From assembly GCA_964569815.1 (NCBI GenBank), contig CAZMUN010000003.1:1-56198 (forward strand): a stretch of 56,198 nucleotides of DNA. Direction: 5' to 3'. Below, one piece after another: positions 1 to 9,115 of this stretch. Within the stretch, counting starts at the first letter, position 1. Each line of letters opens with the position of its first letter. Position numbers and translations under genes: made by a program. The notes beneath the pieces were generated by a model. It saw nothing but the letters and a program-made list of their open reading frames with translations. It ran no database searches and was not told where the DNA came from. This DNA is from CAZMUN01 sp964569815. GTDB lineage: Archaea; Iainarchaeota; Iainarchaeia; Iainarchaeales; GCA-2688035.

Positions 1-2
1 CA

Positions 3-704
3 GGGCCTTTTTCTTCAACCCTTACAGCCTCTTTCCAGAATGTTGCAGACGGCACAAACATTGATTTTGACTGCGGCAACGGCCAGACAGGCGTTGGCAC
101 AGTTGTAAGCAATTTGGCTTCCTTTGCCTGCAATTATGGGCCAGTTGGCTCTTTGACTACTTACACTGCCACTGCTGATGACGGCGCTTCCATTGTTTGC
201 CCCCAAGAAACCGTTGCAAACAACTCTGGCGGGCCAGGCCCTGGCCCGGGCACAGGCTTTTTGAAAATAGTTCAATTAACTGCAGAGCCAGCTTTTTTTG
301 AAAGCTCTGCCCAAAAGCAGTTTTCAAACGTGAAGGTAGCCTTGAAAAATACTGGCACTGCTGCCATCAGCCCTGCCGAGGTAAAGCTTTTTGCAAAGGT
401 TGCTGAAACAAACCAGCCAATCGGTTTAGGGCTTCTTGGAAGCAACCAGGCTCCAATTAATGCAGGCGCCGCCCGTGAGTTTACTTTTTCCAATGTTGAC
501 ATTGTTGCAGCAGGCAATGATTTGGCTTCCGGGAGCTACAAGCTTGTAGCAGAAGCCTATGATTCCGGCACAAAAACAGACTCAAAAAGCGTTTACTTCA
601 CTGTCGGCAGCCAAATCCCTGTTCCTGAAACCCCGCTTTTCCTTGCTGCCCTAATAGCGCTTTCAGTTGTTTTAATAGCCCTCTTTTCCCGCAAGAAAAG
701 CTGA
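3..704 (+). CDS. Secreted surface protein with C-terminal PVPExP sorting-like tail (5' truncated)
   Basis: The reading frame is open from base 3, with no start before the window edge, so only the last 233 residues are visible. They hold a Cys-containing Ig-like segment, a Gly-Pro linker (GGPGPGPGTG) and a beta-rich region of the CARDB/Ig-like kind (VKVALKNTGTAAISPAEVKL). The C-terminus is PVPETP, a hydrophobic segment of about 18 residues and a short basic tail (SRKKS). That is the tripartite layout of an archaeosortase substrate (PEF/VPxxxP-CTERM type). The neighbour ending at 3463 ends the same way, and an archaeosortase lies at 44617-45114. It is probably an exported, membrane-linked surface protein; its exact function is unknown. 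Confidence 0.8.
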   Translation, partial: GPFSSTLTASFQNVADGTNIDFDCGNGQTGVGTVVSNLASFACNYGPVGSLTTYTATADDGASIVCPQETVANNSGGPGPGPGTGFLKIVQLTAEPAFFESSAQKQFSNVKVALKNTGTAAISPAEVKLFAKVAETNQPIGLGLLGSNQAPINAGAAREFTFSNVDIVAAGNDLASGSYKLVAEAYDSGTKTDSKSVYFTVGSQIPVPETPLFLAALIALSVVLIALFSRKKS

Positions 705-746
705 AAGGCTAAACTATTTATTTAACCAAACACTATTATTTAGCGA

Positions 747-1271
747 ATGGACTCAACAGAATTCCTGGCATTTCTTGCCATTTTCCTGGTTCTTGCCTCT
801 TTAGGGCTTTGGATACTGTTCTTTCCACCTGAACCTGTTCAAGAGCCCCCTTTACAACCTGAGCCCCCGGAACAGCCTCCGCAGCAGCCCCCTGCCCAGA
901 CCCGGAAACCAATTGATACGCCTTACCAGCCGGAACCAGAGCCTGTTCAAACATGCCCTTCCACTGCCCAGGAAATAGAGGAATGCGAAGCACTGTTTGA
1001 AGAAAGAATGGATAACATTGAATACCTTTTTGAGCTGAACAACCCAATAAGGCCTTTTTCATCTCCCGAATACCAGAAATCCTTATCTGCAGGCAATGCA
1101 AGGCAGGCATACTCTTCATTCATTAAAGAATACAAGTCCTGCAGCCAGAGTGTTTCTTCATCCTATGCAGCCCTTATTCAGGAGCTGAGGGCCATTGACT
1201 CGGAACTGGGCTTCGTGAACTGGAACAACACTGACTTGGAAAAAATCGTCTGCGTTGAGGTGAATGCATGA
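747..1271 (+). CDS. Membrane-anchored protein with proline-rich stalk
   Basis: 174 residues. The N-terminus (residues 5-26) is one hydrophobic segment ending in FFPP. A Pro/Glu/Gln-rich stalk follows (about 27-70, many EPP/QPP units), then an alpha-helical extracellular domain with four Cys residues (TCPST, EECEA, KSCSQ, IVCVE). A signal-anchor with a stalk suggests a single-pass surface protein. A TATA-like AT-rich stretch at 712-726 lies about 27 nt before the ATG, so the transcript is probably leaderless. The stop overlaps the start of the next gene (ATGA), indicating translational coupling. No family was recognised. Confidence 0.75.
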   Translation: MDSTEFLAFLAIFLVLASLGLWILFFPPEPVQEPPLQPEPPEQPPQQPPAQTRKPIDTPYQPEPEPVQTCPSTAQEIEECEALFEERMDNIEYLFELNNPIRPFSSPEYQKSLSAGNARQAYSSFIKEYKSCSQSVSSSYAALIQELRAIDSELGFVNWNNTDLEKIVCVEVNA

Positions 1272-3463
1272 AAAGCCCCCTTGTTTTGCTTCTGCTAATG
1301 GCTTTTTTGGTTTCGGCAAGCGCTGGCCCAACAGGTGCCGGAAACGAAACATGTGAAGACGGGGAAATAGCCTGGATAAAGGTTGGCCCTGTGACAGACT
1401 CTGACAGCGATGGCGTGCCAGACTGGGCTGAACAGCCAAACGGCAGCACATACAACGATTCTGCTTTTGTGGCAGAAACAGGCCAGCAGTTCGCAATTGT
1501 TACAAAGGTTTCAAACAACGGCTGCCACAATCCAGGAGACTGCCCTGCTGGCTGCCCGCAAGACGTTCCAATAATAGGCTTTGTTTGGCGCCATGGCCTT
1601 GGCTCGCACTGCAATACCTTGCCCTGCCTTTACAAGTGGATTGGAATAGAAGACCATTCAGCAGACCAAGTAAAAGTTTTTTGGGAAAACCCAACAGAAT
1701 ACACTGACACAGGCCTTACAAGCCTTGAAGCCGACATGTTCCAGCCATTCGACCTTAGCTCTGGAGACAGCGCTTTAATGGTTGAATACTGGACAATGCC
1801 TGAAAGGGCCTGTGGCGCCATTGCTCTTCCAACAAACAACCTAGGCTGTGTTGACGACTTTGGATGGTCCGCTGACCGCGATTACGTGAACTGGGCTAGT
1901 GGAGGCAACCAAAAGATTGCATTGGATTACCCAACAAACTGGTTTTCTGTCAACAATACAACAGGACAGCATGTTTTTTATACCACTAACTTTGTGGTGG
2001 AAGACGAGATTGGCAATGAACTGCCTACAGGCGGAGACGGAGAATACGATTTGGTTAACAGCAAAACCTATACCCTTAACTATGAAATCACCAACAACGG
2101 GACGGCAAACCAGGAAACAGACTTCGTTGAAAACATTTACATCGATGTTGCTCCCGGCTTGTGTGAATCGCTTTGGAATAGAATAAGCCAGACTGAAACC
2201 CTGAACCAGGGCCAAACTAGGGCATTTGTGGATAGCTACAACCCGAATGCAGATGACCCTGGGAACGACTGCACTGCTTCAAGCAACGGAGTTTTTTCGT
2301 TTACCTCAACGGCTTCTGGACAAGGCCTTGTTTCTTCCCACTACATGCACTTTGACATACTTGGGCCCTCAATTGACATACAGAGCGTGACCCCGACAGG
2401 CTTTTACTATGAGGCAGCAACCGCCGAAGTCGATGTCCTGGTGCAGGTTGAAAACACTGGCTCTGACGAGTTTCCTGCAGGTTCAGTGCTTGAACTGGTC
2501 TTCACCTCCTTTGATCCAAGTTTTGCCCAAGAATACACCGAGACAAGGGTCTTGGCAACGCCTCTTGCTTCAGGCGAAACCCGTTCAGAAACATTCTCTT
2601 TTGCAATGTCCGAAAACTCTTTTGGGATACACAACGTGGCTTTGGAGATATACGACGGCGGCACCTTGATTGAAAACGGGCCCTCCTTTTTTATCCATCC
2701 TCACATTCTTACCCTTTCGCCTGACGAGGTCACAACAGACATTGGCACAACGGTTACAGCTTCTCTTAACATAAAAAACGACTACTCTGCGCCAAAGCAC
2801 GTTGACATAAGCTCTTCAAGGCCTGGCTGGATTTCATTCGACCGCATTGAAGAGACAATTCCTGCAAGAAGCAATACTTCCACCATGCCTGCCGGCGACC
2901 TAACAGTTTCCGTAACACCGCAATGCCCTGCTTCTGCCACGCAGCCCATTGACATAATTGCATCAGATGAGCTTGAAGACTCTGTCCAGCTGCGTGTAAA
3001 CGTGAACAATCCTGAGGCCTGCAACACCGGCTCTTTGAAAATCTCTTCCTTTGAGTTTCAGCCAAACCCTGTTTCAGGGCCAAGCGTTGTAAGCGCTGTT
3101 GTTGCAGTGGAAAACCAAAGTTCGGGTGGTTTGTTGAGCCATGTTGACTTGTCCCTAAAGGATTTGGTTGGCCAAAACATGTTTTCTGGAAGCTCTGGAG
3201 CAGACGTTTTGATTGCTGCAGGGGCAACCATGGTTTTTTCAATCCCTTTTTCGGTTGACTCTTCCTGGGAAGAGGGAAACTATGAGGGAAAGGCTTCAGC
3301 CCTGCGCCAGGGTGAAACAACCCCTGATTCAGAGGCCATAGAATACCTTTCTGTTGGAAGCCCTTCAAGGCAGCCTGTTCCGGAAATGCCTTTCTTGCTT
3401 GTTTTTGCGGTTGCCTTTGCCGTGCTTGCAGTTGCACTGGCTTCGGGAAAAAAGCTTGCGTAA
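1268..3463 (+). CDS. Secreted multidomain surface protein with PVPExP-CTERM-like tail
   Basis: 731 residues. It has a signal peptide (MKSPLVLLLLMAFLVSASAG), then a Ca-binding thrombospondin-type-3-like DSDSDGVPDW stretch near residue 45, a Cys-rich region, and several beta-rich CARDB/Ig-like modules (for example EVDVLVQVENTGSDEFPAGS, VVAVENQSSGG). The C-terminus is PVPEMP, a hydrophobic helix and GKKLA, matching the tail of the truncated gene at the window start. A GAGGTG ribosome binding site lies 5 nt before the ATG, inside the end of the previous gene, so the two are co-transcribed. The protein is probably processed by an archaeosortase and held at the membrane. Its ligand is unknown. Confidence 0.78.
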   Translation: MKSPLVLLLLMAFLVSASAGPTGAGNETCEDGEIAWIKVGPVTDSDSDGVPDWAEQPNGSTYNDSAFVAETGQQFAIVTKVSNNGCHNPGDCPAGCPQDVPIIGFVWRHGLGSHCNTLPCLYKWIGIEDHSADQVKVFWENPTEYTDTGLTSLEADMFQPFDLSSGDSALMVEYWTMPERACGAIALPTNNLGCVDDFGWSADRDYVNWASGGNQKIALDYPTNWFSVNNTTGQHVFYTTNFVVEDEIGNELPTGGDGEYDLVNSKTYTLNYEITNNGTANQETDFVENIYIDVAPGLCESLWNRISQTETLNQGQTRAFVDSYNPNADDPGNDCTASSNGVFSFTSTASGQGLVSSHYMHFDILGPSIDIQSVTPTGFYYEAATAEVDVLVQVENTGSDEFPAGSVLELVFTSFDPSFAQEYTETRVLATPLASGETRSETFSFAMSENSFGIHNVALEIYDGGTLIENGPSFFIHPHILTLSPDEVTTDIGTTVTASLNIKNDYSAPKHVDISSSRPGWISFDRIEETIPARSNTSTMPAGDLTVSVTPQCPASATQPIDIIASDELEDSVQLRVNVNNPEACNTGSLKISSFEFQPNPVSGPSVVSAVVAVENQSSGGLLSHVDLSLKDLVGQNMFSGSSGADVLIAAGATMVFSIPFSVDSSWEEGNYEGKASALRQGETTPDSEAIEYLSVGSPSRQPVPEMPFLLVFAVAFAVLAVALASGKKLA

Positions 3464-3541
3464 TAGGCTTTTCCCTAAGCAATGGATTAACTTCTTATTC
3501 TTTTGCCTGCTAAACTTTTTCCTAAAAGGAGGTCTTGTTTT

Positions 3542-4867
3542 TTGGAGGGAATGCAGTGGTTTTCTTTGGTTATTGCCGTTCTAATGGTTGGCTCAATAGT
3601 TGGCTTCACAGCCTTTTACAATTTTCCTGACCAAGACCAAAACAATGACCCTGGCCCAGGCCCTGAAAAAACTGCTACAGCAATTGATTACACTGCTGAA
3701 AGCGTTGAAGCAAGAGTTGCAGGCATGCTTCCCACCCTAACGATTTGGGGCGAAACAACCGGAACAGATGTCGTGGCAATTGATGGCAGCATCCTTGAGC
3801 TTGAAGACATTACCCGTGTTAGGGGCAAATTCGTTGAAGCCCAGTCTTCGCTTGGAACAGGCTACCTTTATTCAGCTGAAATAGGCTTTTCTTCAGGCTT
3901 GGAAGCGGAAGCTGTTGCAGAAATGGTTGAAGAGCAAACCGTGCTTGAAAACGTTTTGGGTGCAGCCTATGCCTTGGTTGAACTGCCTGAAACCATCAAG
4001 CTCAAAACAGCTGATGAAAGCCTAGGCCTTACTAGGGACTACAACTTTTCTGAGGGCATAACTGAAGCAATTGTAGAGCTTTGGACAAGGGAAGGCGACG
4101 AACTCAAAGTAAGCGTTGATGTTACAATCGTTGGAAACCAGGCTTCAAATATTATGGTTGTGGAAGAGGAAAACCTTTCCGCAAAACCTGTTTACAAAAC
4201 AACTGCATTAGAGGCCCCGATAGAATCCCTTGAACCAGAGCTTCTTTTTTCCGCTTACTTTTCTTACAGCTTGCTTGATTCACTGCAGGGGCTTGAAGCA
4301 GACATTAATGCCCTTGAAGGTTTTTTCGGTTCCGAGGTTTCAATTCCTGGCGTGCTGCCAAAGGTTTCTTTCAGCGGGGACAGCGTTCAAAAACCAGCCT
4401 TTGCAGAACTAGAGTCTTTTTTGAAGGACCTGAATGCCGCGGTTTCCCTGGAAAACGACCCTTTGGGTGGGTACGCTGCCTTTCAGTCAAAAACAAACAG
4501 CTCCAAATTTGACGAATTCGTTTCATTGATTGAATCAAAGTTGTCTGACCTTAACATTGAGGCAGAAGTTTTCAAGGAGTCAGGGCAGCTTTCCGGAACA
4601 GCAGGCCTTGCTTCTGCTGATTCAACCCAGGCAGGCACTGCCTTGAACCAGCTTTTAGGGAAAAAAGGCCTTGAATTTGAGGTCTGGCAGCCTGGCCTTG
4701 TTTCTTTAACCGAAATATCTGACCAGAACACTGTTTACAATGTGGAAGTGCCTGTTTCAGGTTTTTTCAAAACCGGCCACTTTCCCGGAGAACAGGTTTC
4801 TTTGGAAGTCGAATATTCTTTGGTTAGGGGCGGGGTTTCTTCAATTCAGGCCACTGAACAAAACTAG
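3542..4867 (+). CDS. Membrane-anchored extracytoplasmic protein, unknown function
   Basis: 441 residues from the TTG at 3542. I chose this start because a perfect AAAGGAGGT lies 9 nt upstream; the frame stays open to a TTG at 3503, and an ATG at 3551 sits too close to the ribosome binding site. One N-terminal transmembrane segment (SLVIAVLMVGSIVGFTAFYN) is followed by an Asp/Pro/Gly linker and about 400 residues of acidic mixed alpha/beta sequence without cysteines. It is probably a type II membrane protein with an outside domain. It overlaps the convergent NAC gene by 4 nt. No family was recognised; its position after three surface-protein genes suggests an envelope role. Confidence 0.7.
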   Translation: MEGMQWFSLVIAVLMVGSIVGFTAFYNFPDQDQNNDPGPGPEKTATAIDYTAESVEARVAGMLPTLTIWGETTGTDVVAIDGSILELEDITRVRGKFVEAQSSLGTGYLYSAEIGFSSGLEAEAVAEMVEEQTVLENVLGAAYALVELPETIKLKTADESLGLTRDYNFSEGITEAIVELWTREGDELKVSVDVTIVGNQASNIMVVEEENLSAKPVYKTTALEAPIESLEPELLFSAYFSYSLLDSLQGLEADINALEGFFGSEVSIPGVLPKVSFSGDSVQKPAFAELESFLKDLNAAVSLENDPLGGYAAFQSKTNSSKFDEFVSLIESKLSDLNIEAEVFKESGQLSGTAGLASADSTQAGTALNQLLGKKGLEFEVWQPGLVSLTEISDQNTVYNVEVPVSGFFKTGHFPGEQVSLEVEYSLVRGGVSSIQATEQN

Positions 4868-5205
4868 TTTTCGCCTTTGAGTTCCAAAATCGCGGCAGCT
4901 ATGTCGCCCTCGTTTTTCTTCAAAGCCGCTTCGGCCTTTTTTTCGCCAACGTTTGCCTGCTTCATGACCATTTCAATATCTTCCTTGCTTATTCCTTTTT
5001 CTTCCTCTTTTTCTTCACCCATCACTGTGTAGGTTTTTTTCCCCTGCATTTCTATTACGCTTACGCTTGGCTCTTCTATTACAATCTTTTTGGTTTTTCC
5101 CTCTATTATGACGCGTTCTGCGTCAATTTCCTCGTTTTTTATTCCCATCTGGCGCATCATTCTCTGCATGGCTTTTGGGTCAAGGCCCTTGAGTCCTGGC
5201 ATCAT
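4864..5205 (-). CDS. nac: Nascent polypeptide-associated complex protein (archaeal NAC)
   Basis: 113 residues, the usual length of archaeal NAC. The N-terminus (MMPGLKGLDPKAMQRMMRQM) is characteristic. The NAC beta domain runs from about 30 to 70 (ERVIIEGKTKKIVIEEPSVS), and a UBA domain closes the protein (about 75-112, ISKEDIEMVMKQA, then EGDIAAAILELKG). NAC binds ribosomes and shields emerging chains from mistargeting; archaeal NAC acts as a homodimer. Two ATGs lie in tandem at the start. The gene is divergent from the unknown gene at 5283, and both may use a near-palindromic TATA region at 5249-5263. Confidence 0.95.
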   Translation of the reverse strand: MMPGLKGLDPKAMQRMMRQMGIKNEEIDAERVIIEGKTKKIVIEEPSVSVIEMQGKKTYTVMGEEKEEEKGISKEDIEMVMKQANVGEKKAEAALKKNEGDIAAAILELKGEN

Positions 5206-5248
5206 TTTTCAAAAAACAACTCCTTTTTTCAAGATTTTCTGCTGGAAA

Positions 5249-5263
5249 AAGCTTTTTAAGCTT
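5249..5263. promoter_or_regulatory. Shared bidirectional TATA region (NAC / unknown gene)
   Basis: The near-palindrome AAGCTTTTTAAGCTT reads as a TATA-like box on both strands. It lies about 27 nt before the ATG at 5283 on the plus strand, implying a leaderless transcript. On the minus strand it allows a leader of about 25 nt with a GGAG before nac. Assigned by position and composition only. Confidence 0.45.
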
Positions 5264-5282
5264 GCATTGGATTAATTCTTTT

Positions 5283-5936
5283 ATGAGAAAGGACATAATA
5301 AGCAATTTTGTCCAAATCAAAAAAATGCTTCCGGAAAACTTCAACGTGGAAAAAGAGGGGGCAAGAGTAGCTGCCTTAAAGCACTACTTGTCAAAGGGCG
5401 GCGTTCTTCATGTTTCTCCAAGCGAAAGCGACTGGCCAAAGCTTTTGTATCCTACAAAAAGCCATTTGCGAAAAAAAATAGAGGAACTTCGAGAAATAAA
5501 AGAGCAATACGACCAGAGGCTTGGAAGCTGGAAAAAAAAGTTCAAGGATGCTGAATCATACCATTCTGTCCACAACCTGAAAAAGCTAAAGGAACCGTTG
5601 TTTTGGAAACATGTTGCCAAATGCGCTGTTGACTCGGACTACAGGGCTGACTCCGAAAAAGTAAAGCTTCCAGTGCATCTTGTCGGAGACAGGCGATGGA
5701 AGCCAATGGTAAAAACCTTTTTTACCGACATCGAGTACAGGAAACAGCTTGTTCAAACCATTGGCGAAAGCATTGTTTACAGGAACGACAAGCGTGTCGC
5801 CCAGTATGCTGACTTGCTGCAGGAATTCAGGATGGAGCAAAGCAACCGCAAAATAGATGAATTGAAGCAAAAGGTTGCTGCCCTGGAAGCAGACATAAAC
5901 GCAATGCAAGAGCTTGCCAAATGGACCAGCTTTTAA
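5283..5936 (+). CDS. Conserved-looking coiled-coil protein, unknown function
   Basis: 217 residues from the ATG at 5283, chosen because a TATA-like box sits 27 nt upstream. A TTG at 5262 would place the start inside the promoter. The protein is soluble and basic. Residues 60-90 (KKIEELREIKEQYDQRLG) and the C-terminus (about 185-212) are predicted coiled coils. The middle (VHLVGDRRWKPMVKTF) may be a small globular domain. There is no signal peptide or membrane segment. It precedes hel308 by 56 nt, but hel308 has its own TATA box. I do not recognise the family. Confidence 0.7.
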   Translation: MRKDIISNFVQIKKMLPENFNVEKEGARVAALKHYLSKGGVLHVSPSESDWPKLLYPTKSHLRKKIEELREIKEQYDQRLGSWKKKFKDAESYHSVHNLKKLKEPLFWKHVAKCAVDSDYRADSEKVKLPVHLVGDRRWKPMVKTFFTDIEYRKQLVQTIGESIVYRNDKRVAQYADLLQEFRMEQSNRKIDELKQKVAALEADINAMQELAKWTSF

Positions 5937-5992
5937 TCACCGGCAACCCGGCTTGCAAGCTCTTTTTATACTTTCTTTAAACAATTGTTTTC

Positions 5993-8095
5993 ATGGATGC
6001 CCAAAAACAGGTCTTGAGGCTTTCAGGCCTTGAAGCCTTTAACCCAATGCAGGCCAAGGCCCTGAAAAAGGGCTTTTTGGAAAAAAGCGCGGTTGTTTCC
6101 TCGCCAACCGCTTCCGGAAAAACCCTTTTGGCTGAAATGGCTTCTTTGGAGTCGGTGGCAAACAGGAAGCAGAAAGTCATTTACACCTGCCCTCTAAGGG
6201 CCTTGGCGGCAGAGCATTTCTCTGAATTCAGGAAAAGGTATTCCAAAAGCCTTAACATTCGCGCTGCCTTAAGCACTGGAGACCTTGACAGCACCAGCAA
6301 GTACCTGCAAAACTATGACGTAATTTTCACGACCTATGAAAAGCTTGACTCCCTTTTAAGGCACAGGGCAGACTGGCTTGCCTCTGTAGGCTTGCTTGTA
6401 ATAGATGAAGTGCACATGCTTTCATCAGACCGGGGGCCAACCATAGAAATGGCTGTAACCAAGCTAAGGAGCCTAAACCAGTCCCTGAAAATTCTTGCCT
6501 TGAGTGCAACAATTCCAAACGCTTCCGAGTTGTCGGAATGGCTGGAAGCAGAGCTGGTTGAAAGCGACTACAGGCCGATTCCGTTAAGAGAGGGAATTTT
6601 TTTCAACGGCGAAGTGGAATATGAAGGCGGAACCCAGGAGAAGCTTGAGTTAAAGGAGCCAATAAAGTCTTTGGCTAAGGACACGCTTTTCAAAAAGGGA
6701 AAGCAGGTCCTTGTTTTTGCCAACACAAGGCGCAGGGCTGCCTCGATTGCTTCAACGCTTTCGGATTTCGTAAGCCAGGGCCTTTCAGAAAAAGAAAAAA
6801 GCCGGCTAAATAAGGCTTCACAACTTGTTTTGAATGCCTTGGAGCAGCCCACTGAACAATGCCGTTCTCTTTCAAACCTTGTTTCAAAGGGCGTTGCCTT
6901 TCACCATGCCGGCCTGCTTTCAAAACAGCGCACAGTTATAGAGGACTTGTTTCGCGACAACAAAATAAAGCTCATTTCTGCAACGCCGACATTGGCTGCA
7001 GGCGTGAATTTGCCAAGCCACACTGTCATAATCCCTTCCCTTTACAGGTACACTTCTGCTGGAATGGCCCGCATTCCTGTTTCCGAATACAAGCAGCAGG
7101 TTGGCCGTGCCGGCCGCCCAAAGTATGACAAAGAGGGCCGCGGCATAGTTGTCGCAAGGTCTGAATCCGAAAGAGAGGAATTAATGGACTTATACCTTAA
7201 AGGCTCTTTGGAGGCAGTTGAATCAAAGCTTGGCTTTGAGCCTGTATTAAGAATGCATATTCTTGCATTGGTTTCATCAGGCTTTGTTTTTGATTTGGAA
7301 AGCCTTGAGCAATTCTTCCAAAAAACCTTTTATGCAAAACAGTTCGGCAACCTGCAAGAGCTTTTTGAAAAGCTTCAGTCCGTGCTTGAACAGCTTGAGG
7401 AAATGGGTTTTTTGGAGGCTGATTCCGAAAAGATTGCCGCCACGCCTTTGGGAAAGCGTGTCTCAGAGCTTTACCTTGACCCGCAGAGCGCTTTTGAAAT
7501 GGTTTCAAGCCTTAAAAAGGCTTCAAAATTCACGCCCTTCTCATACTTTTTCATTTTGTCCAACTGTTCGGAAATGATGCCCTGGCTTTCTGTTTCCAAA
7601 AAAAGGGAGCCTGGATTATGGGAACAGTTGCAGATGAGAAAGCTGGAGATGCCAATCGACCTTGAAAGGGAAATGTTTTTTGACCTGAACCTTTTGAAAA
7701 AATTCAATACGTCCCTAATGTTCGAGCAATGGGTTCGGGAATCCAGGGAGCAGATTTTGATGGACGAATTCAGGACCCAGCCGGGCATTTTGCACGCAAA
7801 GCTAAACATTTGCGACTGGCTGTGCTATTCTTGCCTTGAAATTGCAAAGCTTCTTGGAATGCAAAACCATTTCATGCCCTTGTCAAAGCTCAGGAAAAGA
7901 TTGAAGCACGGGGTCAAAGAAGAGCTCCTGATGCTTACAGAGGTAAGGCATATTGGCAGGGTGAGGGCAAGGCGCTTGTGGAGAAGCAATATAAGGTCAA
8001 TCGCTGAGCTGAAAAAGGCCGATGAAAAGGATCTTGCCAAAATATTGGGCCAGGGGAATGCAAAGCAGGTCAAGTCAGCGCTTGGCCAGGGCTAG
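5993..8095 (+). CDS. hel308: Hel308-like Ski2-family DNA helicase
   Basis: 700 residues, the normal length of archaeal Hel308. Motif I is SPTASGKT (about 38-45), motif II is DEVH (138-141), motif III is LSATIP (near 173), and motif VI is QVGRAGRP (near 370). Winged-helix and ratchet regions follow. The C-terminus has the helix-hairpin-helix-like stretch IRSIAELKKADEKDLAKIL typical of the Hel308 domain 5. Hel308 is a 3'-to-5' ATP-dependent helicase acting at stalled replication forks. A TATA box (CTTTTTATAC, 5962-5971) lies 27 nt before the ATG, so the mRNA is probably leaderless. It converges on and overlaps the next minus-strand gene by 4 nt. Confidence 0.93.
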   Translation: MDAQKQVLRLSGLEAFNPMQAKALKKGFLEKSAVVSSPTASGKTLLAEMASLESVANRKQKVIYTCPLRALAAEHFSEFRKRYSKSLNIRAALSTGDLDSTSKYLQNYDVIFTTYEKLDSLLRHRADWLASVGLLVIDEVHMLSSDRGPTIEMAVTKLRSLNQSLKILALSATIPNASELSEWLEAELVESDYRPIPLREGIFFNGEVEYEGGTQEKLELKEPIKSLAKDTLFKKGKQVLVFANTRRRAASIASTLSDFVSQGLSEKEKSRLNKASQLVLNALEQPTEQCRSLSNLVSKGVAFHHAGLLSKQRTVIEDLFRDNKIKLISATPTLAAGVNLPSHTVIIPSLYRYTSAGMARIPVSEYKQQVGRAGRPKYDKEGRGIVVARSESEREELMDLYLKGSLEAVESKLGFEPVLRMHILALVSSGFVFDLESLEQFFQKTFYAKQFGNLQELFEKLQSVLEQLEEMGFLEADSEKIAATPLGKRVSELYLDPQSAFEMVSSLKKASKFTPFSYFFILSNCSEMMPWLSVSKKREPGLWEQLQMRKLEMPIDLEREMFFDLNLLKKFNTSLMFEQWVRESREQILMDEFRTQPGILHAKLNICDWLCYSCLEIAKLLGMQNHFMPLSKLRKRLKHGVKEELLMLTEVRHIGRVRARRLWRSNIRSIAELKKADEKDLAKILGQGNAKQVKSALGQG

Positions 8096-9021
8096 CATTG
8101 CATCTCTTTTAAGCTTTTGATTTTTTTTCCCGGCACTGGCTCGAATCCTGAAAAGCCTTTTTTTGCAGGGTATTCTTTCCAGGGGCCTTCGCAGACCAAG
8201 TTATACCTGCACGCAGAACACTTTTTTGATTTTGCTTTGGCTTCCTCTTTTCTAACCCTAGAAAAGTTATGTATAACATTTGCCGGCTCTCTGATTTCTG
8301 TTTCTGGAATAAATGTTTCGCTTACAAACCTTTCATAGCCCTGCATAACGCAGTACGGTGCTGCCTCTATCATAAAAGGCAGCCTGGCCTGCTTTGCAAT
8401 CTCAATCGACTTGTAAACAAAGGGCATGGCCTCTTCATAGCTTGGCACAACTTTTTCAAAATTTTTCCACGCGTTTCCCATGGGGTGCACAAAAGCCAGC
8501 TGGGAATAGTTGACTTTCAACGAAACAAGCAGTCCGGTAAGCTCTGGAAGAAGCCTAAAATTCTGCTTTGTTATAACGCTGTTTGTAACAACGTGTTGTT
8601 CCAATAAAACAAGGTTTTTTATTCCCTGCAGGGTTTGCCCAAAGCTTCCCTGTTTTGTTGTCAAAAAGTCATGTATTCCTGCAGTTGGACCGTGCAGGGA
8701 GGGGCAGAACTCTGTAACGCCTGCCTTCACAAGCCTTTTGCAAACCCCTTTGTCAGAAAATCGCCTTCCGTTTGACTGAACCAAAATTGCCTTGTAGCCA
8801 AGGTCTTTTGCATGCTTTACCAAACCAACAAGCTCTTTTCTAAGCGTGGGCTCTCCGCCTGTGAAAACCACTTCATCGGCCTTGTTTTTTCTTCCTGCTT
8901 CAAGGTCGCGCCTAAGCTCTTTTTCAGACTTGTCTGGAAGAAGCTTCCTTTTCTCGCCAACCGCGCAAAAAAGGCAGCTGTTGTTGCAGCTGTAGCCAAG
9001 TTTCAAATCAAGCCTTTTCAC
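8092..9021 (-). CDS. Radical SAM protein with C-terminal cysteine cluster
   Basis: 309 residues from a GTG at 9021. I prefer this start because the 4Fe-4S motif then sits near residues 12-19, as usual, and because the region upstream (9053-9066) is an AT-rich TATA area. The frame is open to 9114. Motifs are YSCNNSCLFC (CxxxCxxC for the radical SAM cluster), VVFTGGEPT (SAM binding) and a C-terminal CSACRYNLVCEGPW that could bind an auxiliary cluster (SPASM/Twitch-like). MoaA/PqqE-type enzymes share this layout. The substrate is unknown. The gene is divergent from the giant surface gene at 9116 and shares its intergenic control region. Confidence 0.85.
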   Translation of the reverse strand: MKRLDLKLGYSCNNSCLFCAVGEKRKLLPDKSEKELRRDLEAGRKNKADEVVFTGGEPTLRKELVGLVKHAKDLGYKAILVQSNGRRFSDKGVCKRLVKAGVTEFCPSLHGPTAGIHDFLTTKQGSFGQTLQGIKNLVLLEQHVVTNSVITKQNFRLLPELTGLLVSLKVNYSQLAFVHPMGNAWKNFEKVVPSYEEAMPFVYKSIEIAKQARLPFMIEAAPYCVMQGYERFVSETFIPETEIREPANVIHNFSRVRKEEAKAKSKKCSACRYNLVCEGPWKEYPAKKGFSGFEPVPGKKIKSLKEMQC

Positions 9022-9055
9022 AAAAAATGCGCCCCAAAATGTTTCTTGCACAAAA

Positions 9056-9084
9056 TTTATTAAATAGGAAACTATTCTATTAAT
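9056..9084 (+). promoter_or_regulatory. Promoter with 16-bp element shared by the two giant surface genes
   Basis: TTTATTAAATAG (TATA-like) is followed directly by GAAACTATTCTATTAA at 9068-9083. The identical 16-mer follows a near-identical TATA box at 17736-17751, ahead of the paralogous giant gene. Here it is 33 nt before the ATG at 9116. Lying between TATA box and start site, it may be an operator. The divergent radical SAM gene could use the opposite strand. Confidence 0.5.
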
Positions 9085-9115
9085 CAAAAATAACCTTAAT
9101 ACAGGATTGAACAAA

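Noticed and set aside
1174..1614. Minus-strand frame inside the 731-residue surface-protein gene.
   Set aside because: Antisense to a well-supported coding region, with no promoter and a low-complexity Pro/Ser composition.
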